NCBI RefSeq assembly: GCF_040049195.1
Contig: NZ_JBDZDL010000009.1
DNA: 64,000 nt
From: NCEH01 sp040049195
Lineage (GTDB): Bacteria > Pseudomonadota > Alphaproteobacteria > Rhizobiales > Xanthobacteraceae
Reading direction: 5' to 3' (one strand)
Positions 47,201-54,463 of this stretch are shown piece after piece; within the stretch, counting starts at the first letter, position 1; every line of letters starts with the position of its first letter. A program made the translations under genes and the position numbers. The notes under the pieces are model-generated. The model searched no databases. It saw only the letters and a program-made list of their open reading frames with translations, and was not told where the DNA came from.

Positions 47201-47893
47201 GCCGAATCCGCCGAGGCTGCGCTGACTTTCCTCGAGGAGCACGAGGTGGATTGCATCGTGCTCGATCTCGGCCTGCCGGGCATGTCCGGCTTCCAGTTGG
47301 TGGAAGAACTGGCCGCACGCGGCAGCATCGTGCCCGTCGTGATCTATTCCGCCCGCGATTTGACGCCCGAAGAGAGCCTGCGGTTGCGTGCCTATACCGA
47401 CAGCATCGTCATCAAGGGCGCCCGCTCACCCGAGCGGCTTCTGGATGAGGTGAGCCTTTTCCTGCACAGCGTGCATCATGCGCCGAGCGCGATCCCCGCC
47501 GAGCCGGACGGCGATCTTGCCGGCCGCAAGCTGCTGCTGGTGGACGACGATATGCGCAACATCTTCGCCCTCTCCAAAGTGTTGCGCGGCAAGGGGCTCA
47601 ACGTGATCCTTGCCTCCGACGGCACCAAGGCATTGACGCAGCTGGCCGACCATCCCGACACGGAAATCGTGCTGATGGACATCATGATGCCCGTGATGGA
47701 CGGCTACGAGGCCATGGGCGAGATCCGCAAAAACCCGGTCTTTGCCAAGCTGCCCATCATCGCCCTGACCGCGAAGGCGATGACCGGTGACCGGGAGAAA
47801 TGCATCGCTGCGGGCGCCAGCGATTATCTCTCCAAGCCCATCGACGTGCCCAAGCTGCTGTCGATGATCCGCATCTGGCTGACACCGTCATGA
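44279..47893 (+). CDS. hybrid sensor histidine kinase with three receiver domains
   Basis: A 1204-aa membrane sensor. Order: TM1 (about 20-42, VGIIALLLTCFLVSLGV), a periplasmic helical-bundle sensor, TM2 (about 203-227), HAMP, GAF (about 305-440, VGVFYSFDPDTGLLELLGSY), and a long coiled coil. HisKA follows with phospho-acceptor His550 (FLANMSHELRTPLNSLL), then HATPase (NNLLGNAFKFTASG, DSGIGIPPHKLDTIFEAFEQ, YGGTGLGLAISRRL). Three REC domains carry phospho-Asp at 874 (LLDVMLPGMDG), 996 (VLDLGLPGMSG) and 1134 (LMDIMMPVMDG). The ATG at 44279 follows AGGGGG; GTG at 44264 is an alternative. The stop overlaps the cheR-like start (ATGA). The stimulus is unknown. Confidence 0.92.
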   Translation: MGGAQSESGWLQNLSVQSKIVGIIALLLTCFLVSLGVTRMTMWRIDEQRASAEQLGDFIKAVNASARAINRRQIALMRAAFSPSELNLRHYHTTDEAFSEQLEQVKKLAGKDAVLIGQFERVRLLNASWKEQVAGPVVAMVSRSFGSAKPGEELSAALGSFLSTEVTEVGSRAIATGLDQMLATSSARLEAAQDDLENGERLLGIINLLALLTALCMAGGAIFMMSRLVSAPLRHVAQLMERLAAHDHSIIVTHLDRHDEVGTISRALQVFKGMAIETYNNNWVKTELANISRKLQETNESREFAQTMVRELSGLVGAGVGVFYSFDPDTGLLELLGSYGYKERRHVSPEYRLGEGLVGQCALERSTIVLSPVPEDYVRIHSGTGEASPRAVIVLPIVSKDQLLGVLELATFEPLEGRRLALVEELAPLAAVSLDNLMRARRTLALLKQTQEQTAELRAAEEELRSQQEELRTTNEQLHDQSQRLVASEEELRVQAQELQQANDVLRHNAEALEKQKAHLAKLQEETQTKADDLARANQYKSQFLANMSHELRTPLNSLLILAHDLSENRSGNLDEDQIEAVSIIHDSGANLLRLINEILDLSKVEAGKMEVVREPLRLADFAHRMERNFRHMADEKGVAFTIEMAPDIPPVIVTDDGKLEQITNNLLGNAFKFTASGSVSVKITPCADLPGGGVAIEVTDSGIGIPPHKLDTIFEAFEQVDASTRRQYGGTGLGLAISRRLAVLLGGDVTVRSTEGAGSTFRLTLPVAADAEGQAAAAREASVPKPAMPAGPAIVGAPERPAYTPRTQPFLADDRNVIAAGDKVVLIVEDDAAFCRSLMGIVRRKGYRVVAAGDGETGLAFARTYNPTGILLDVMLPGMDGWQVIETLKKDPATRHIPVHFVSALEEAPRAREAGAVGFLTKPVNQTDLNGALDRLMHFAADRQRQVLVVDDDSAARFSVRKLVASADIEVREAESAEAALTFLEEHEVDCIVLDLGLPGMSGFQLVEELAARGSIVPVVIYSARDLTPEESLRLRAYTDSIVIKGARSPERLLDEVSLFLHSVHHAPSAIPAEPDGDLAGRKLLLVDDDMRNIFALSKVLRGKGLNVILASDGTKALTQLADHPDTEIVLMDIMMPVMDGYEAMGEIRKNPVFAKLPIIALTAKAMTGDREKCIAAGASDYLSKPIDVPKLLSMIRIWLTPS

Positions 47894-48729
47894 ACGCCGA
47901 GCGTGCCGAAGAAATCGAGGCCATCGAGGTCGATCTGTTCGTCGAGGCGCTGCGTCGACGGTATGGCTATGACTTCCGCGAATATGGTCGGGCATCGCTG
48001 ACCCGGAGAATCCGCAATCTCGTCACGACCTTCGGTTCCGGCACCATCGGACAGCTCACCGATACCTTGTTGCACGACGCGACCCGCCTGCCGGAGGCGA
48101 TCTCGGGCCTGTCGGTACCGGTGTCTGAATTCTTCCGTGATCCGGGCAGCTTCGCCTGCCTGTGCCGTGAGGTCTTGCCCGCCCTGGTATCCTATCCTCA
48201 TGTCAACATCTGGCAGGCGGGCTGCGCGCGGGGAGAGGAAGTCTATAGCCTCGCCATATTGCTCACCGAGGCCGGCCTCTACGACCGCACGCGGATCTAC
48301 GCCACCGACATTTCACCGGACTCGCTGAGCCGCGCCGCAGCAGGGATCTTTCCCACGCGCGACGTGCGGGACTCTGCGGAAAGGTATCGAAACGCGGGTG
48401 GCAGACATAGCTTGTCGGATTATTTTCATTCGCGCTATGAGTTTTCAAAAGCTGATTCACAACTTATGCGAAACATCACTTTCGCCGAACATAATCTCGT
48501 GACCGACGGGGTGTTTTGCGAAGCACACCTTATCTTGTGCCGGAATGTCCTGATCTATTTCACCAATCCCCTGCAAAATCGAGCGATAGAAATGTTTGCG
48601 GACAGCCTCGTGCGCTCCGGCTTTCTATGTCTCGGCGCGCGCGAAAATCTGGAATTCTCACCTGCGCGCGAGCGCTTCCAAATTGTAAATGCTGCGGCGC
48701 AGCTGTATCGCTTGAAACCGGGCTATTGA
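47890..48729 (+). CDS. CheR-type protein-glutamate methyltransferase
   Basis: A 279-aa CheR-family enzyme that methylates glutamates of receptor-like proteins using S-adenosylmethionine. It has the N-terminal helical CheR domain (FVEALRRRYGYDFREYGRAS, LTRRIRNLV), SVPVSEFFRDPGSF, the AdoMet loop IWQAGCARGEEVYSLAILL, ATDISPDSLSRA and LILCRNVLIYF. No TPR or other extension. No chemoreceptor or CheA/CheW is nearby, so its target is probably the upstream hybrid kinase or another non-chemotaxis sensor. The ATGA overlap with the kinase supports this. Part of the gene (about 48390-48620) has lower GC than its flanks. Confidence 0.9.
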   Translation: MNAERAEEIEAIEVDLFVEALRRRYGYDFREYGRASLTRRIRNLVTTFGSGTIGQLTDTLLHDATRLPEAISGLSVPVSEFFRDPGSFACLCREVLPALVSYPHVNIWQAGCARGEEVYSLAILLTEAGLYDRTRIYATDISPDSLSRAAAGIFPTRDVRDSAERYRNAGGRHSLSDYFHSRYEFSKADSQLMRNITFAEHNLVTDGVFCEAHLILCRNVLIYFTNPLQNRAIEMFADSLVRSGFLCLGARENLEFSPARERFQIVNAAAQLYRLKPGY

Positions 48730-48737
48730 GGGGAGCG

Positions 48738-49298
48738 ATGGAGGCCATAGTGATCGGCGCGTCGGCGGGAGGTCCCGCTGCGCTGAAGGTGATCATGGCG
48801 GGCTTACATGCGGATATTCATGTCGCCGTCATCATAGTGGTTCATGTCGGCGCGGACGCGGAGGATTTGATGTCGCCTTTGCTGGATGGCGCCGGCAAGT
48901 GGCCGGTGACAACGGCGCGGGAGCGCATCAGCATCGAGCCTGGGCATGCATATGTCGCCCCACCCGGCTACCACCTTCTGATTGAACGAGATCGCCACTT
49001 CTCCTTATCTGTGGATAAGCGCATCTGCTTCTCCCGCCCTTCGATCGACGTGCTGTTCGAAAGCGCGGCCGACGCCTATGGCGCGAACCTGGTCGGCGTG
49101 CTGCTTACAGGCGCCAATGCCGACGGCGCGGCCGGGATGAAGCGTATTCGGCAAGCCGGCGGAGCAGCTTTCATACAAGATCCAGCCGACGCGGACGTTC
49201 CCATCATGCCGCAAGCCGCCCTCGATATGGCTGGCGCTGACCTTTGTGCCCCGTTGCCTGAGCTCGTCGCCGCACTCAACCGGATGTGCCGGACATGA
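48738..49298 (+). CDS. CheB-type protein-glutamate methylesterase, stand-alone catalytic domain
   Basis: A 186-aa protein consisting only of the CheB catalytic domain; the usual N-terminal receiver is absent. The triad is visible: Ser in VIGASAGGPAAL, His in IVVHVGADAEDL and Asp in LLTGANADGAAGMKRI. It should demethylate or deamidate the glutamates acted on by the adjacent CheR-like enzyme. The start at 48738, with GAGGGGAGCG upstream, is 8 nt after the cheR-like stop. Its own stop overlaps the next gene (ATGA). Confidence 0.9.
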   Translation: MEAIVIGASAGGPAALKVIMAGLHADIHVAVIIVVHVGADAEDLMSPLLDGAGKWPVTTARERISIEPGHAYVAPPGYHLLIERDRHFSLSVDKRICFSRPSIDVLFESAADAYGANLVGVLLTGANADGAAGMKRIRQAGGAAFIQDPADADVPIMPQAALDMAGADLCAPLPELVAALNRMCRT

Positions 49299-50341
49299 AC
49301 GATATCGCACGCCCGAAGATCCTCGTCGTCGATGACGTGACCGCCAATCTGGTGGCCATGCGCCACCTGCTCTATTCGGTCCGGGCGGATATTTTCGAGG
49401 CCCATTCGGGCAATGAAGCCCTGGCGCTGTGCCTGGAGCATACGTTCGCGCTGATCCTGCTCGACGTTCAGATGCCGGACATGGACGGCTTCGAGGTCGC
49501 GTCCCATCTCAGCAACGACCCGACGACCTGCGACATTCCAGTCGTGTTCGTCACCGCGACCTATCTCGACGACATCAATCGCTTGAAGGGCTACACGTTC
49601 GGCGCGGTCGATTACATCGCCAAGCCGATCAACGATGCCATCCTTCTATCTAAGGTGACGGTGTTCCTTGATCTGCATGTCAGCAAGCTGAAGCTTAAGG
49701 CGGCCTTGAACGAACTGGCCCAGCGCAATCGGCAGCTGGAAGAAGAAATAGACGAGCGCCGGCGCGTCGAAAAACAGGTGCGCCACATGGCGACCCATGA
49801 TGCTCTGACGGGCCTCGGCAATCGCATTCTGTTCCTCGACCGGCTGGATCGCGCGCTCGCCCAGGCGGCCATGCGGCACGCGCAGTTTGCTTTGCTCTAT
49901 CTCGACATCGACGGGTTCAAGGGGGTGAACGACAGCTATGGCCATGGGGTGGGCGACCGCCTGCTCTGCGCCATCGCCGACCGGCTGCGCAACGGGGTGC
50001 GCCGGGAGGATATCGCCGCCCGCCTGAGCGGCGATGAATTCGCCGTTATCATGGACGGCATCGCGGACGCGGAAGTCGCGCTCTCCCAGGCCAACCGCCT
50101 TTGCGCCGCGCTCCAGCAGCCCTATCTCCTGGCGGACCATGAGGCGACCGTGACGGTGGAAGTGAGCGCCAGCATCGGTGTCGCCCTTTACCCGGACCAC
50201 AGCATGACCGGCATTGATCTGATGCGCTCGGCGGATCGGGCGATGTATCAGGTGAAGCAGGCCGGAAAGCGCGGCGTCGCCATGGCGAGCATCAACCTGC
50301 TCGATTTACCGCAGGACAACGCGACGCCGGCCTCTCAATAG
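49295..50341 (+). CDS. response regulator with GGDEF (diguanylate cyclase) domain
   Basis: A 348-aa REC-GGDEF protein. The receiver has ILVVDDVTANLVAM, the phospho-Asp in LILLDVQMPDMDGFEVA and the Lys in DYIAKPINDAI. A coiled-coil linker (LNELAQRNRQLEEEIDERRR) leads into the cyclase (HDALTGLGNRILFLDRL, LYLDIDGFKGVNDSYGH). The active-site loop is SGDEF rather than GGDEF, a variant found in active cyclases, and an inhibitory-site RxxD (RRED) lies five residues before it. It likely makes cyclic di-GMP when phosphorylated by the hybrid kinase. It overlaps the CheB-like stop. GTG at 49286 is an alternative start. Confidence 0.92.
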   Translation: MNDIARPKILVVDDVTANLVAMRHLLYSVRADIFEAHSGNEALALCLEHTFALILLDVQMPDMDGFEVASHLSNDPTTCDIPVVFVTATYLDDINRLKGYTFGAVDYIAKPINDAILLSKVTVFLDLHVSKLKLKAALNELAQRNRQLEEEIDERRRVEKQVRHMATHDALTGLGNRILFLDRLDRALAQAAMRHAQFALLYLDIDGFKGVNDSYGHGVGDRLLCAIADRLRNGVRREDIAARLSGDEFAVIMDGIADAEVALSQANRLCAALQQPYLLADHEATVTVEVSASIGVALYPDHSMTGIDLMRSADRAMYQVKQAGKRGVAMASINLLDLPQDNATPASQ

Positions 50342-50351
50342 GAAATCCGGT

Positions 50352-50597
50352 TCACGCCTGTTCCTTGGCGCGCACGGTTCGGCGGGCCTTTTCGCGGATG
50401 GTGCTGCGCTGGGCCGCTTCGGCGGCCTCGCGGGCTTCCCGAAGGGCCTTCAGCTTGGCCATCTTGGCACGGGCGGCGTCGGCGTCTTTCTCATATTCAG
50501 GCGCGTTGGCCTCCGGCTCCGCCGGGCGCCCCTGCAACTTTTCAAACGTCTTCTCGGCCTGCGCGCGGGACAAAGAGCCCTTCATTGCTGCCGTCAT
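50352..50597 (-). CDS. small charged hypothetical protein
   Basis: An 81-aa, Lys/Ala/Glu-rich helical protein (MKGSLSRAQAEKTFEKLQGR near the start, KMAKLKALREAREAAEAAQR in the middle, basic C-terminus REKARRTVRAKEQA). I do not recognise the family. GGGAG with a 7-nt spacer precedes the ATG at 50597, favouring this frame over the open plus-strand frame opposite. It ends 10 nt from the convergent GGDEF gene and lies 21 nt downstream of cbiZ on the same strand. Confidence 0.6.
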   Translation of the reverse strand: MTAAMKGSLSRAQAEKTFEKLQGRPAEPEANAPEYEKDADAARAKMAKLKALREAREAAEAAQRSTIREKARRTVRAKEQA

Positions 50598-50618
50598 CTC
50601 AAAACTCCCATGATCGCT

Positions 50619-51335
50619 TCAAGCGTCCGTGGTCACGCTGTTCTGCACAAGCCATTGGTTCAGGGCGGCATCCATCGCTCGAAGAATCGCCGCGCCCACG
50701 GCCTCGCCCACGGCAGTGTGCATACCCGCGAACCGTTCGGAAGAGCGCCCGGGCGGCGAACTGAGGACCACGCAATCGGTCCCCGTCCCGGTTACGCTCT
50801 CGCGCATCCCCGCCCGACGGTATCCTGCACCAATTATCGCCACCGTGCGAGCCTGGGTAACGAGGCTTGCGGCTTCCAGAAGCGCGGCATCGTGCAGGGG
50901 CACCGAGACGTCACACAGAATGTTGATGGTGCCCGGTCCGACCCACGGGGTCGTGACCCGCTGGCCGATCCGCTCGCCATTGTTGAGGCCGAGCGTAATG
51001 AGGCATTCCGCCTGCACCCCGTCCACGCTGGCACATGCATGATGGTGGCAGGCGACATTGCGGGCGGTCATCATCCCCACCGCATTTGCATGCCCCGCTT
51101 CGGCAAGGCGGTCCGCAAACCAGCGCGCGGGATCGAGGCCCGGTGTCAGGTCGGCATTGCGCACCTCCAGCCACGCGACGTCCCGCGCATCCACGAAACC
51201 TGGCCGGTTGAGCGACCAGCTCACCATGCGCCGGGGCGCGGCGAACCGAGCCACCAGCCACGGCCGCGCGCAGGCAATCGTAAAAGCGCGCGCTGCGGCT
51301 TGATCACCGGGCGCACAATCAGCCGGCAGGCTCAT
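50619..51335 (-). CDS. cbiZ: adenosylcobinamide amidohydrolase
   Basis: CbiZ removes the aminopropanol arm of adenosylcobinamide to give adenosylcobyric acid, allowing salvage of incomplete corrinoids. The 238-aa protein shows the family blocks RRMVSWSLNRPGFVDARDVA, WLEVRNADLTPGLDP, MMTARNVACHHHA, the central INILCDVSVPLHDAALLEA and the C-terminal GTGTDCVVLSSPPG and HTAVGEAVGAAI. No corrinoid transporter or other cob gene is in view and no cobalamin riboswitch was recognised upstream. A 30-codon membrane ORF ends 13 nt before its start. Confidence 0.88.
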   Translation of the reverse strand: MSLPADCAPGDQAAARAFTIACARPWLVARFAAPRRMVSWSLNRPGFVDARDVAWLEVRNADLTPGLDPARWFADRLAEAGHANAVGMMTARNVACHHHACASVDGVQAECLITLGLNNGERIGQRVTTPWVGPGTINILCDVSVPLHDAALLEAASLVTQARTVAIIGAGYRRAGMRESVTGTGTDCVVLSSPPGRSSERFAGMHTAVGEAVGAAILRAMDAALNQWLVQNSVTTDA

Positions 51336-51348
51336 GCGGCACGCGGCC

Positions 51349-51441
51349 TCATGCGAAGCTCATCAGATAGGCCATGACACAGACGACCAGAATGATCGCG
51401 ACGAGGATCCAGTGCCGGGCGGCGAAATTATGCAGAATCAT
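51349..51441 (-). CDS. 30-aa single-pass membrane small ORF
   Basis: Codon-by-codon reading gives MILHNFAARHWILVAI then a hydrophobic run ILVVCVMAYLMSFA and TGA. The N-terminus is short and mildly basic and the rest is one membrane helix. Codon choice (GTC, CTG, GCC, ATC) matches local genes. No strong ribosome-binding site precedes it. It lies 13 nt upstream of cbiZ on the same strand and may be co-transcribed. The family is unrecognised. Confidence 0.5.
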   Translation of the reverse strand: MILHNFAARHWILVAIILVVCVMAYLMSFA

Positions 51442-51496
51442 GCTGGGATTCTAGGCACAAGATCGCCCTTGCGGAAGAGCCCGGGCCCACTGTGCG

Positions 51497-51721
51497 TCAG
51501 GCTTTCTTCAGGAAGCAGGTTTTCAGCACCAGATCTTTGATCTTTTCCGCATGGCACTCGATTTCCTAGGCATTGTCGGTCAGGCGGATGTTCTTGATCA
51601 ACGTGCCGCGCTTCAACACCGAGGACGAGCCCTTCACCTTCAAGTCCTTGATGACGTGAACGCTGTCGCCGTCCTTCAGGCGCGCGCCGTTGCTGTCCTT
51701 CACCACCAGTTCATCGCTCAT
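51497..51721 (-). pseudogene. phnA: PhnA/YjdM-like protein gene with in-frame amber stop
   Basis: The minus strand from 51721 encodes a PhnA-type (PF03831) protein: MSDELVVKDSNGARLKDGDS, then VHVIKDLKVKGSSSVLKRGT and LIKNIRLTDNA. It then meets TAG at 51568-51566 (codon 52), followed in the same frame by EIECHAEKIKDLVLKTCFLKKA and TGA. Both halves match the family end to end, and homologues have Glu at this position, so a single GAG-to-TAG change explains it. GAGGG precedes the ATG. The 51-residue product would lack the final strand. Either the gene is inactivated, the codon is suppressed, or the base is a sequencing error. The cellular role of these proteins is unclear; the link to phosphonate use is historical. 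Confidence 0.85.
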
Positions 51722-52001
51722 GCCACACCCTCACGGGCGCCGCGCGCGAAAGCACGCGTCAAACCGCCCGCAAGCGGTCTCTTCCAATTTGCGTGCGGGG
51801 GCAAGGGGCGATGAGGGTGCGAAGCACCAGAAACCGCGGCACTCCGGAATGCCCCGAGCGTCGCGCGCCCGACAAGAAGCCGAAACGATTCTCAGAAAGT
51901 CGTGGGGCTTTAGGAAAATTCCAAAGCCGACTAATAAAAATACTTTCCCACAGCAATGAGGCTGCCTGAAAAGCGACGCGGCCTAAAGTATTAAATCTTT
52001 C
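51722..52001. other. AT-rich intergenic region, no gene seen
   Basis: About 280 bp between phnA (upstream side) and the DUF4434 gene end. The right half (51930-52000) is AT-rich with TAATAAAAATAC and TATTAAATCTTTCTTAATC. No clear hairpin-plus-U terminator or coding frame was recognised. Confidence 0.35.
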
Positions 52002-53018
52002 TTAATCTGTCGAGCGCCCGAACGATATGGACTGCAAAGACGTCACCGTGCGCTCATAGGCCGCGCCAAGCGCCTGGGCCTTCGGGTCGGCACCGGCCAT
52101 ATAGGGATAGACCGCAAAAGCGAGGATCCGCGCCGGGGCGATTCTTGCTGCGGCCTCAAGCTGTGCCTGCACCCGCTCGAACCCGGCCGGAACAAGCCGC
52201 ATGTCCTCCGGCCGCTCGCCCGGCACCTGGCTGAAAACTTCCAGCACCAGATCGAAGTCGGCCTTCCGCTGCTTCAGGAGCGCGAACAAGGGAGCGAGTC
52301 GCTCGTAATTGACCATGCCGTAGACGCCGACCCCGTCCTGCACCATCAGGCGGATCGCACCGGCGTCCAGCACGTCGGACCATACGTCAGTGAGGTAGCC
52401 TGCTCCCTCCAGTTGGCTAAAGAAAGTCGAGATGGAGAGGGGAGCCCCTTTCGTACCCAAAGTGTCACGTAGGCGCAGAAGATAGCTTTTCAGATGCTGC
52501 CGATCTTCGGCTTTTCTCCAGCTATATTGATCTATTTCATAGGGGACGTACCATCCGGCGAAGGCCGGGTGCGCCGAATACGTTGTACTTGAAATAAAAC
52601 GAGCCCCGACCTCAGCCATTTCAGACATGAACGCCGACAGGCTGATTTGCTCCTGGCCCATCAGCACCTTCCAATAGCGATGATCGTAGGGCAGTCCTAC
52701 GGTGACGCTTAAGCCTGCTGCATAGGCGAGATCCATGAAAGCGAGCACGCTTTCATCGGACATTCGATATTCATCGCCGAAGCTCGTCCATTGCAGAACC
52801 ACGTCATGGCATTGCAATGCGCGTAGTGTAGCTATCCTCTCGGCCCATTGCGTTTCGGAGAGCTTGAGATCGTCTTTCCAGATTTGCAGGAAACTGCCAT
52901 CAAGACGCGTGGGCGCCTTCCGCAAAAGCAAGGCGGAAGAGACCAGTGGAATCGCCGCTCCACCGAGCAGCACATATAATGCCGTACGGCGCGTAAAGAA
53001 TTGAGTAGTCTTTTTCAT
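52002..53018 (-). CDS. DUF4434 domain protein, exported
   Basis: A 338-aa protein with a twin-basic N-terminus and a hydrophobic segment (TRRTALYVLLGGAAIPLVSSALLL), so it is membrane-anchored or exported. The body has the TIM-barrel look of DUF4434: SFLQIWKDDLKLSETQWAER, HDVVLQWTSFGDEYRMSDES, GLSVTVGLPYDHRYW, FAGWYVPYEIDQYSWRK and DLVLEVFSQVPGERP. The conserved Glu in YVPYEID and Glu in LVLEVF are in places used by glycosidase-like barrels, so a glycan-acting role is plausible. The ATG at 53018 is chosen (GTG 53057 possible); no strong ribosome-binding site. It is divergent from wecB, suggesting a shared polysaccharide function. Base composition is slightly more AT-rich than neighbours. Confidence 0.75.
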   Translation of the reverse strand: MKKTTQFFTRRTALYVLLGGAAIPLVSSALLLRKAPTRLDGSFLQIWKDDLKLSETQWAERIATLRALQCHDVVLQWTSFGDEYRMSDESVLAFMDLAYAAGLSVTVGLPYDHRYWKVLMGQEQISLSAFMSEMAEVGARFISSTTYSAHPAFAGWYVPYEIDQYSWRKAEDRQHLKSYLLRLRDTLGTKGAPLSISTFFSQLEGAGYLTDVWSDVLDAGAIRLMVQDGVGVYGMVNYERLAPLFALLKQRKADFDLVLEVFSQVPGERPEDMRLVPAGFERVQAQLEAAARIAPARILAFAVYPYMAGADPKAQALGAAYERTVTSLQSISFGRSTD

Positions 53019-53173
53019 GCGAATAGCGTTCTGCGTCTCGGGGCTGGAGCGGTACACACCATTTCCAGCAAAAATGTGAGTTCGACCTTCGCTTCCTTGT
53101 AGCGGTATGCGACGTGTCTGACACGACCTTCCGTCCCGATCCGCCGACCGAGTTCGAGCACGTAAGGCAGAAG

Positions 53174-54307
53174 ATGCGGATATTGAGCGTTTTCGGAACC
53201 CGGCCGGAAGCCATCAAGATGGCGCCCCTTGTCTCCGCAATGGCGGCGGAACCGACGCTGAGCTCACTTGTCTGCGTCACCGGGCAGCACCGCGCCATGC
53301 TCGATCAGGTGCTGGGCCTGTTCCGGATCTCCCCGGATTACGATCTCGACGTGATGGAGCCGGACCAGACGCTGAACGCCTTGTGCGCTCGCGTGATGTC
53401 AAAGCTCGACGCGGTGCTGGCGGACGCCCGGCCCGATCGCGTGCTGGTTCATGGAGATACCACCACGGCGCTGGCGGCCGCGCTGGCGGCATTCAACCGG
53501 GGCATCAAGGTGGGGCATGTGGAAGCCGGCCTGCGCACCTATGACCTCACGCGCCCATGGCCCGAGGAGATGAACCGGCAGGTTGTGGATCGCCTGTGCG
53601 ACCAGCTCTTCGCGCCGACCCCCACCGCCGCCGCCAATCTCGCCTCCGAGCATGTGCAGGGAAATGTCACCATCACCGGCAATACCGGGATCGACGCCCT
53701 GTTCCTGAGCCTGGCCCGCATCGATTCCGATGCCGCTTTGCACCGGGAGCTGGATGCGCGGTTCGAAAACCTCGGCACCACGCGTCGGCTCATCCTGGTG
53801 ACCGGACACCGGCGTGAAAATTTCGGTGCGGGCTTCATGGCCATTTGCGATGCCCTGGCGCGCCTGGCCAGGCGCGGCGACGTGGACATCGTCTATCCCG
53901 TCCACCTGAACCCCAATGTGCGCGGCCCGGTGACGGAACGGCTCGGCAATTGCCCCAACATGCACCTCATTGCGCCGCTGGATTACGTGCCGTTTCTTTA
54001 CCTCATGCGCCGCGCCACACTGGTGCTGACGGATTCCGGCGGCGTGCAGGAGGAGGCGCCTTCCCTCGGCAAGCCGGTGCTGGTGATGCGCGACGTCACC
54101 GAGCGGCCGGAAGCCGTGATCGCCGGCACGGTGGAACTGGTGGGCACCCATGCGAGCCGCATCGTTTCGGCGGTGGCGCGGCTGCTGGACGATCCCGCCC
54201 ATTACGCCCAGTTCGCGCAACGCCTGAACCCCTATGGCGATGGCAAGGCGGCGGGGCGCATCGTCGATACATTGTGCGGCCGCCCCACATCGACTTTCGC
54301 TGCGTGA
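53174..54307 (+). CDS. wecB: UDP-N-acetylglucosamine 2-epimerase (non-hydrolysing)
   Basis: WecB interconverts UDP-GlcNAc and UDP-ManNAc, supplying ManNAc or ManNAcA for surface polysaccharides. The 377-aa protein shows MRILSVFGTRPEAIKMAPLV at the start, VHGDTTTALAAALAAF, VGHVEAGLRTYD, EEMNRQVVDRLCDQLFAPT, VTGHRRENFGAGF and LTDSGGVQEEAPSLGKPVLV, all diagnostic. The ATG at 53174 with AAGG 6 nt upstream starts the fold; the in-frame GTG at 53114 adds unrelated residues. It precedes the BcsB-like gene by 156 bp on the same strand and is divergent from the DUF4434 gene. Confidence 0.95.
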   Translation: MRILSVFGTRPEAIKMAPLVSAMAAEPTLSSLVCVTGQHRAMLDQVLGLFRISPDYDLDVMEPDQTLNALCARVMSKLDAVLADARPDRVLVHGDTTTALAAALAAFNRGIKVGHVEAGLRTYDLTRPWPEEMNRQVVDRLCDQLFAPTPTAAANLASEHVQGNVTITGNTGIDALFLSLARIDSDAALHRELDARFENLGTTRRLILVTGHRRENFGAGFMAICDALARLARRGDVDIVYPVHLNPNVRGPVTERLGNCPNMHLIAPLDYVPFLYLMRRATLVLTDSGGVQEEAPSLGKPVLVMRDVTERPEAVIAGTVELVGTHASRIVSAVARLLDDPAHYAQFAQRLNPYGDGKAAGRIVDTLCGRPTSTFAA

Positions 54308-54463
54308 CCCTCCAACCGGCGGTGTTTCTTCCGCCGCAGGGGCGATTTATTGCCGGGACTATCGCTGAAACGGCACTGTGTTATCACTTTGGTGACCGAG
54401 AGACGGCAATTAGGTAACACGTGTGCAAGCGCGTGCGTGGCGATTAGGGTGAGGGACGCAGGA

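Noticed and set aside
50365..50613. 82-codon plus-strand frame opposite the small charged protein
   Set aside because: The minus frame has a proper ribosome-binding site and a plausible helical protein; the plus frame has neither.
51336..51500. Cobalamin riboswitch upstream of cbiZ
   Set aside because: No B12-box or usual leader elements were recognised; the space is taken by a small ORF.
51566..51568. Pyrrolysine or programmed readthrough at the phnA TAG
   Set aside because: No pylT or related gene is in view and the family has an ordinary Glu here; a simple nonsense change is more likely.
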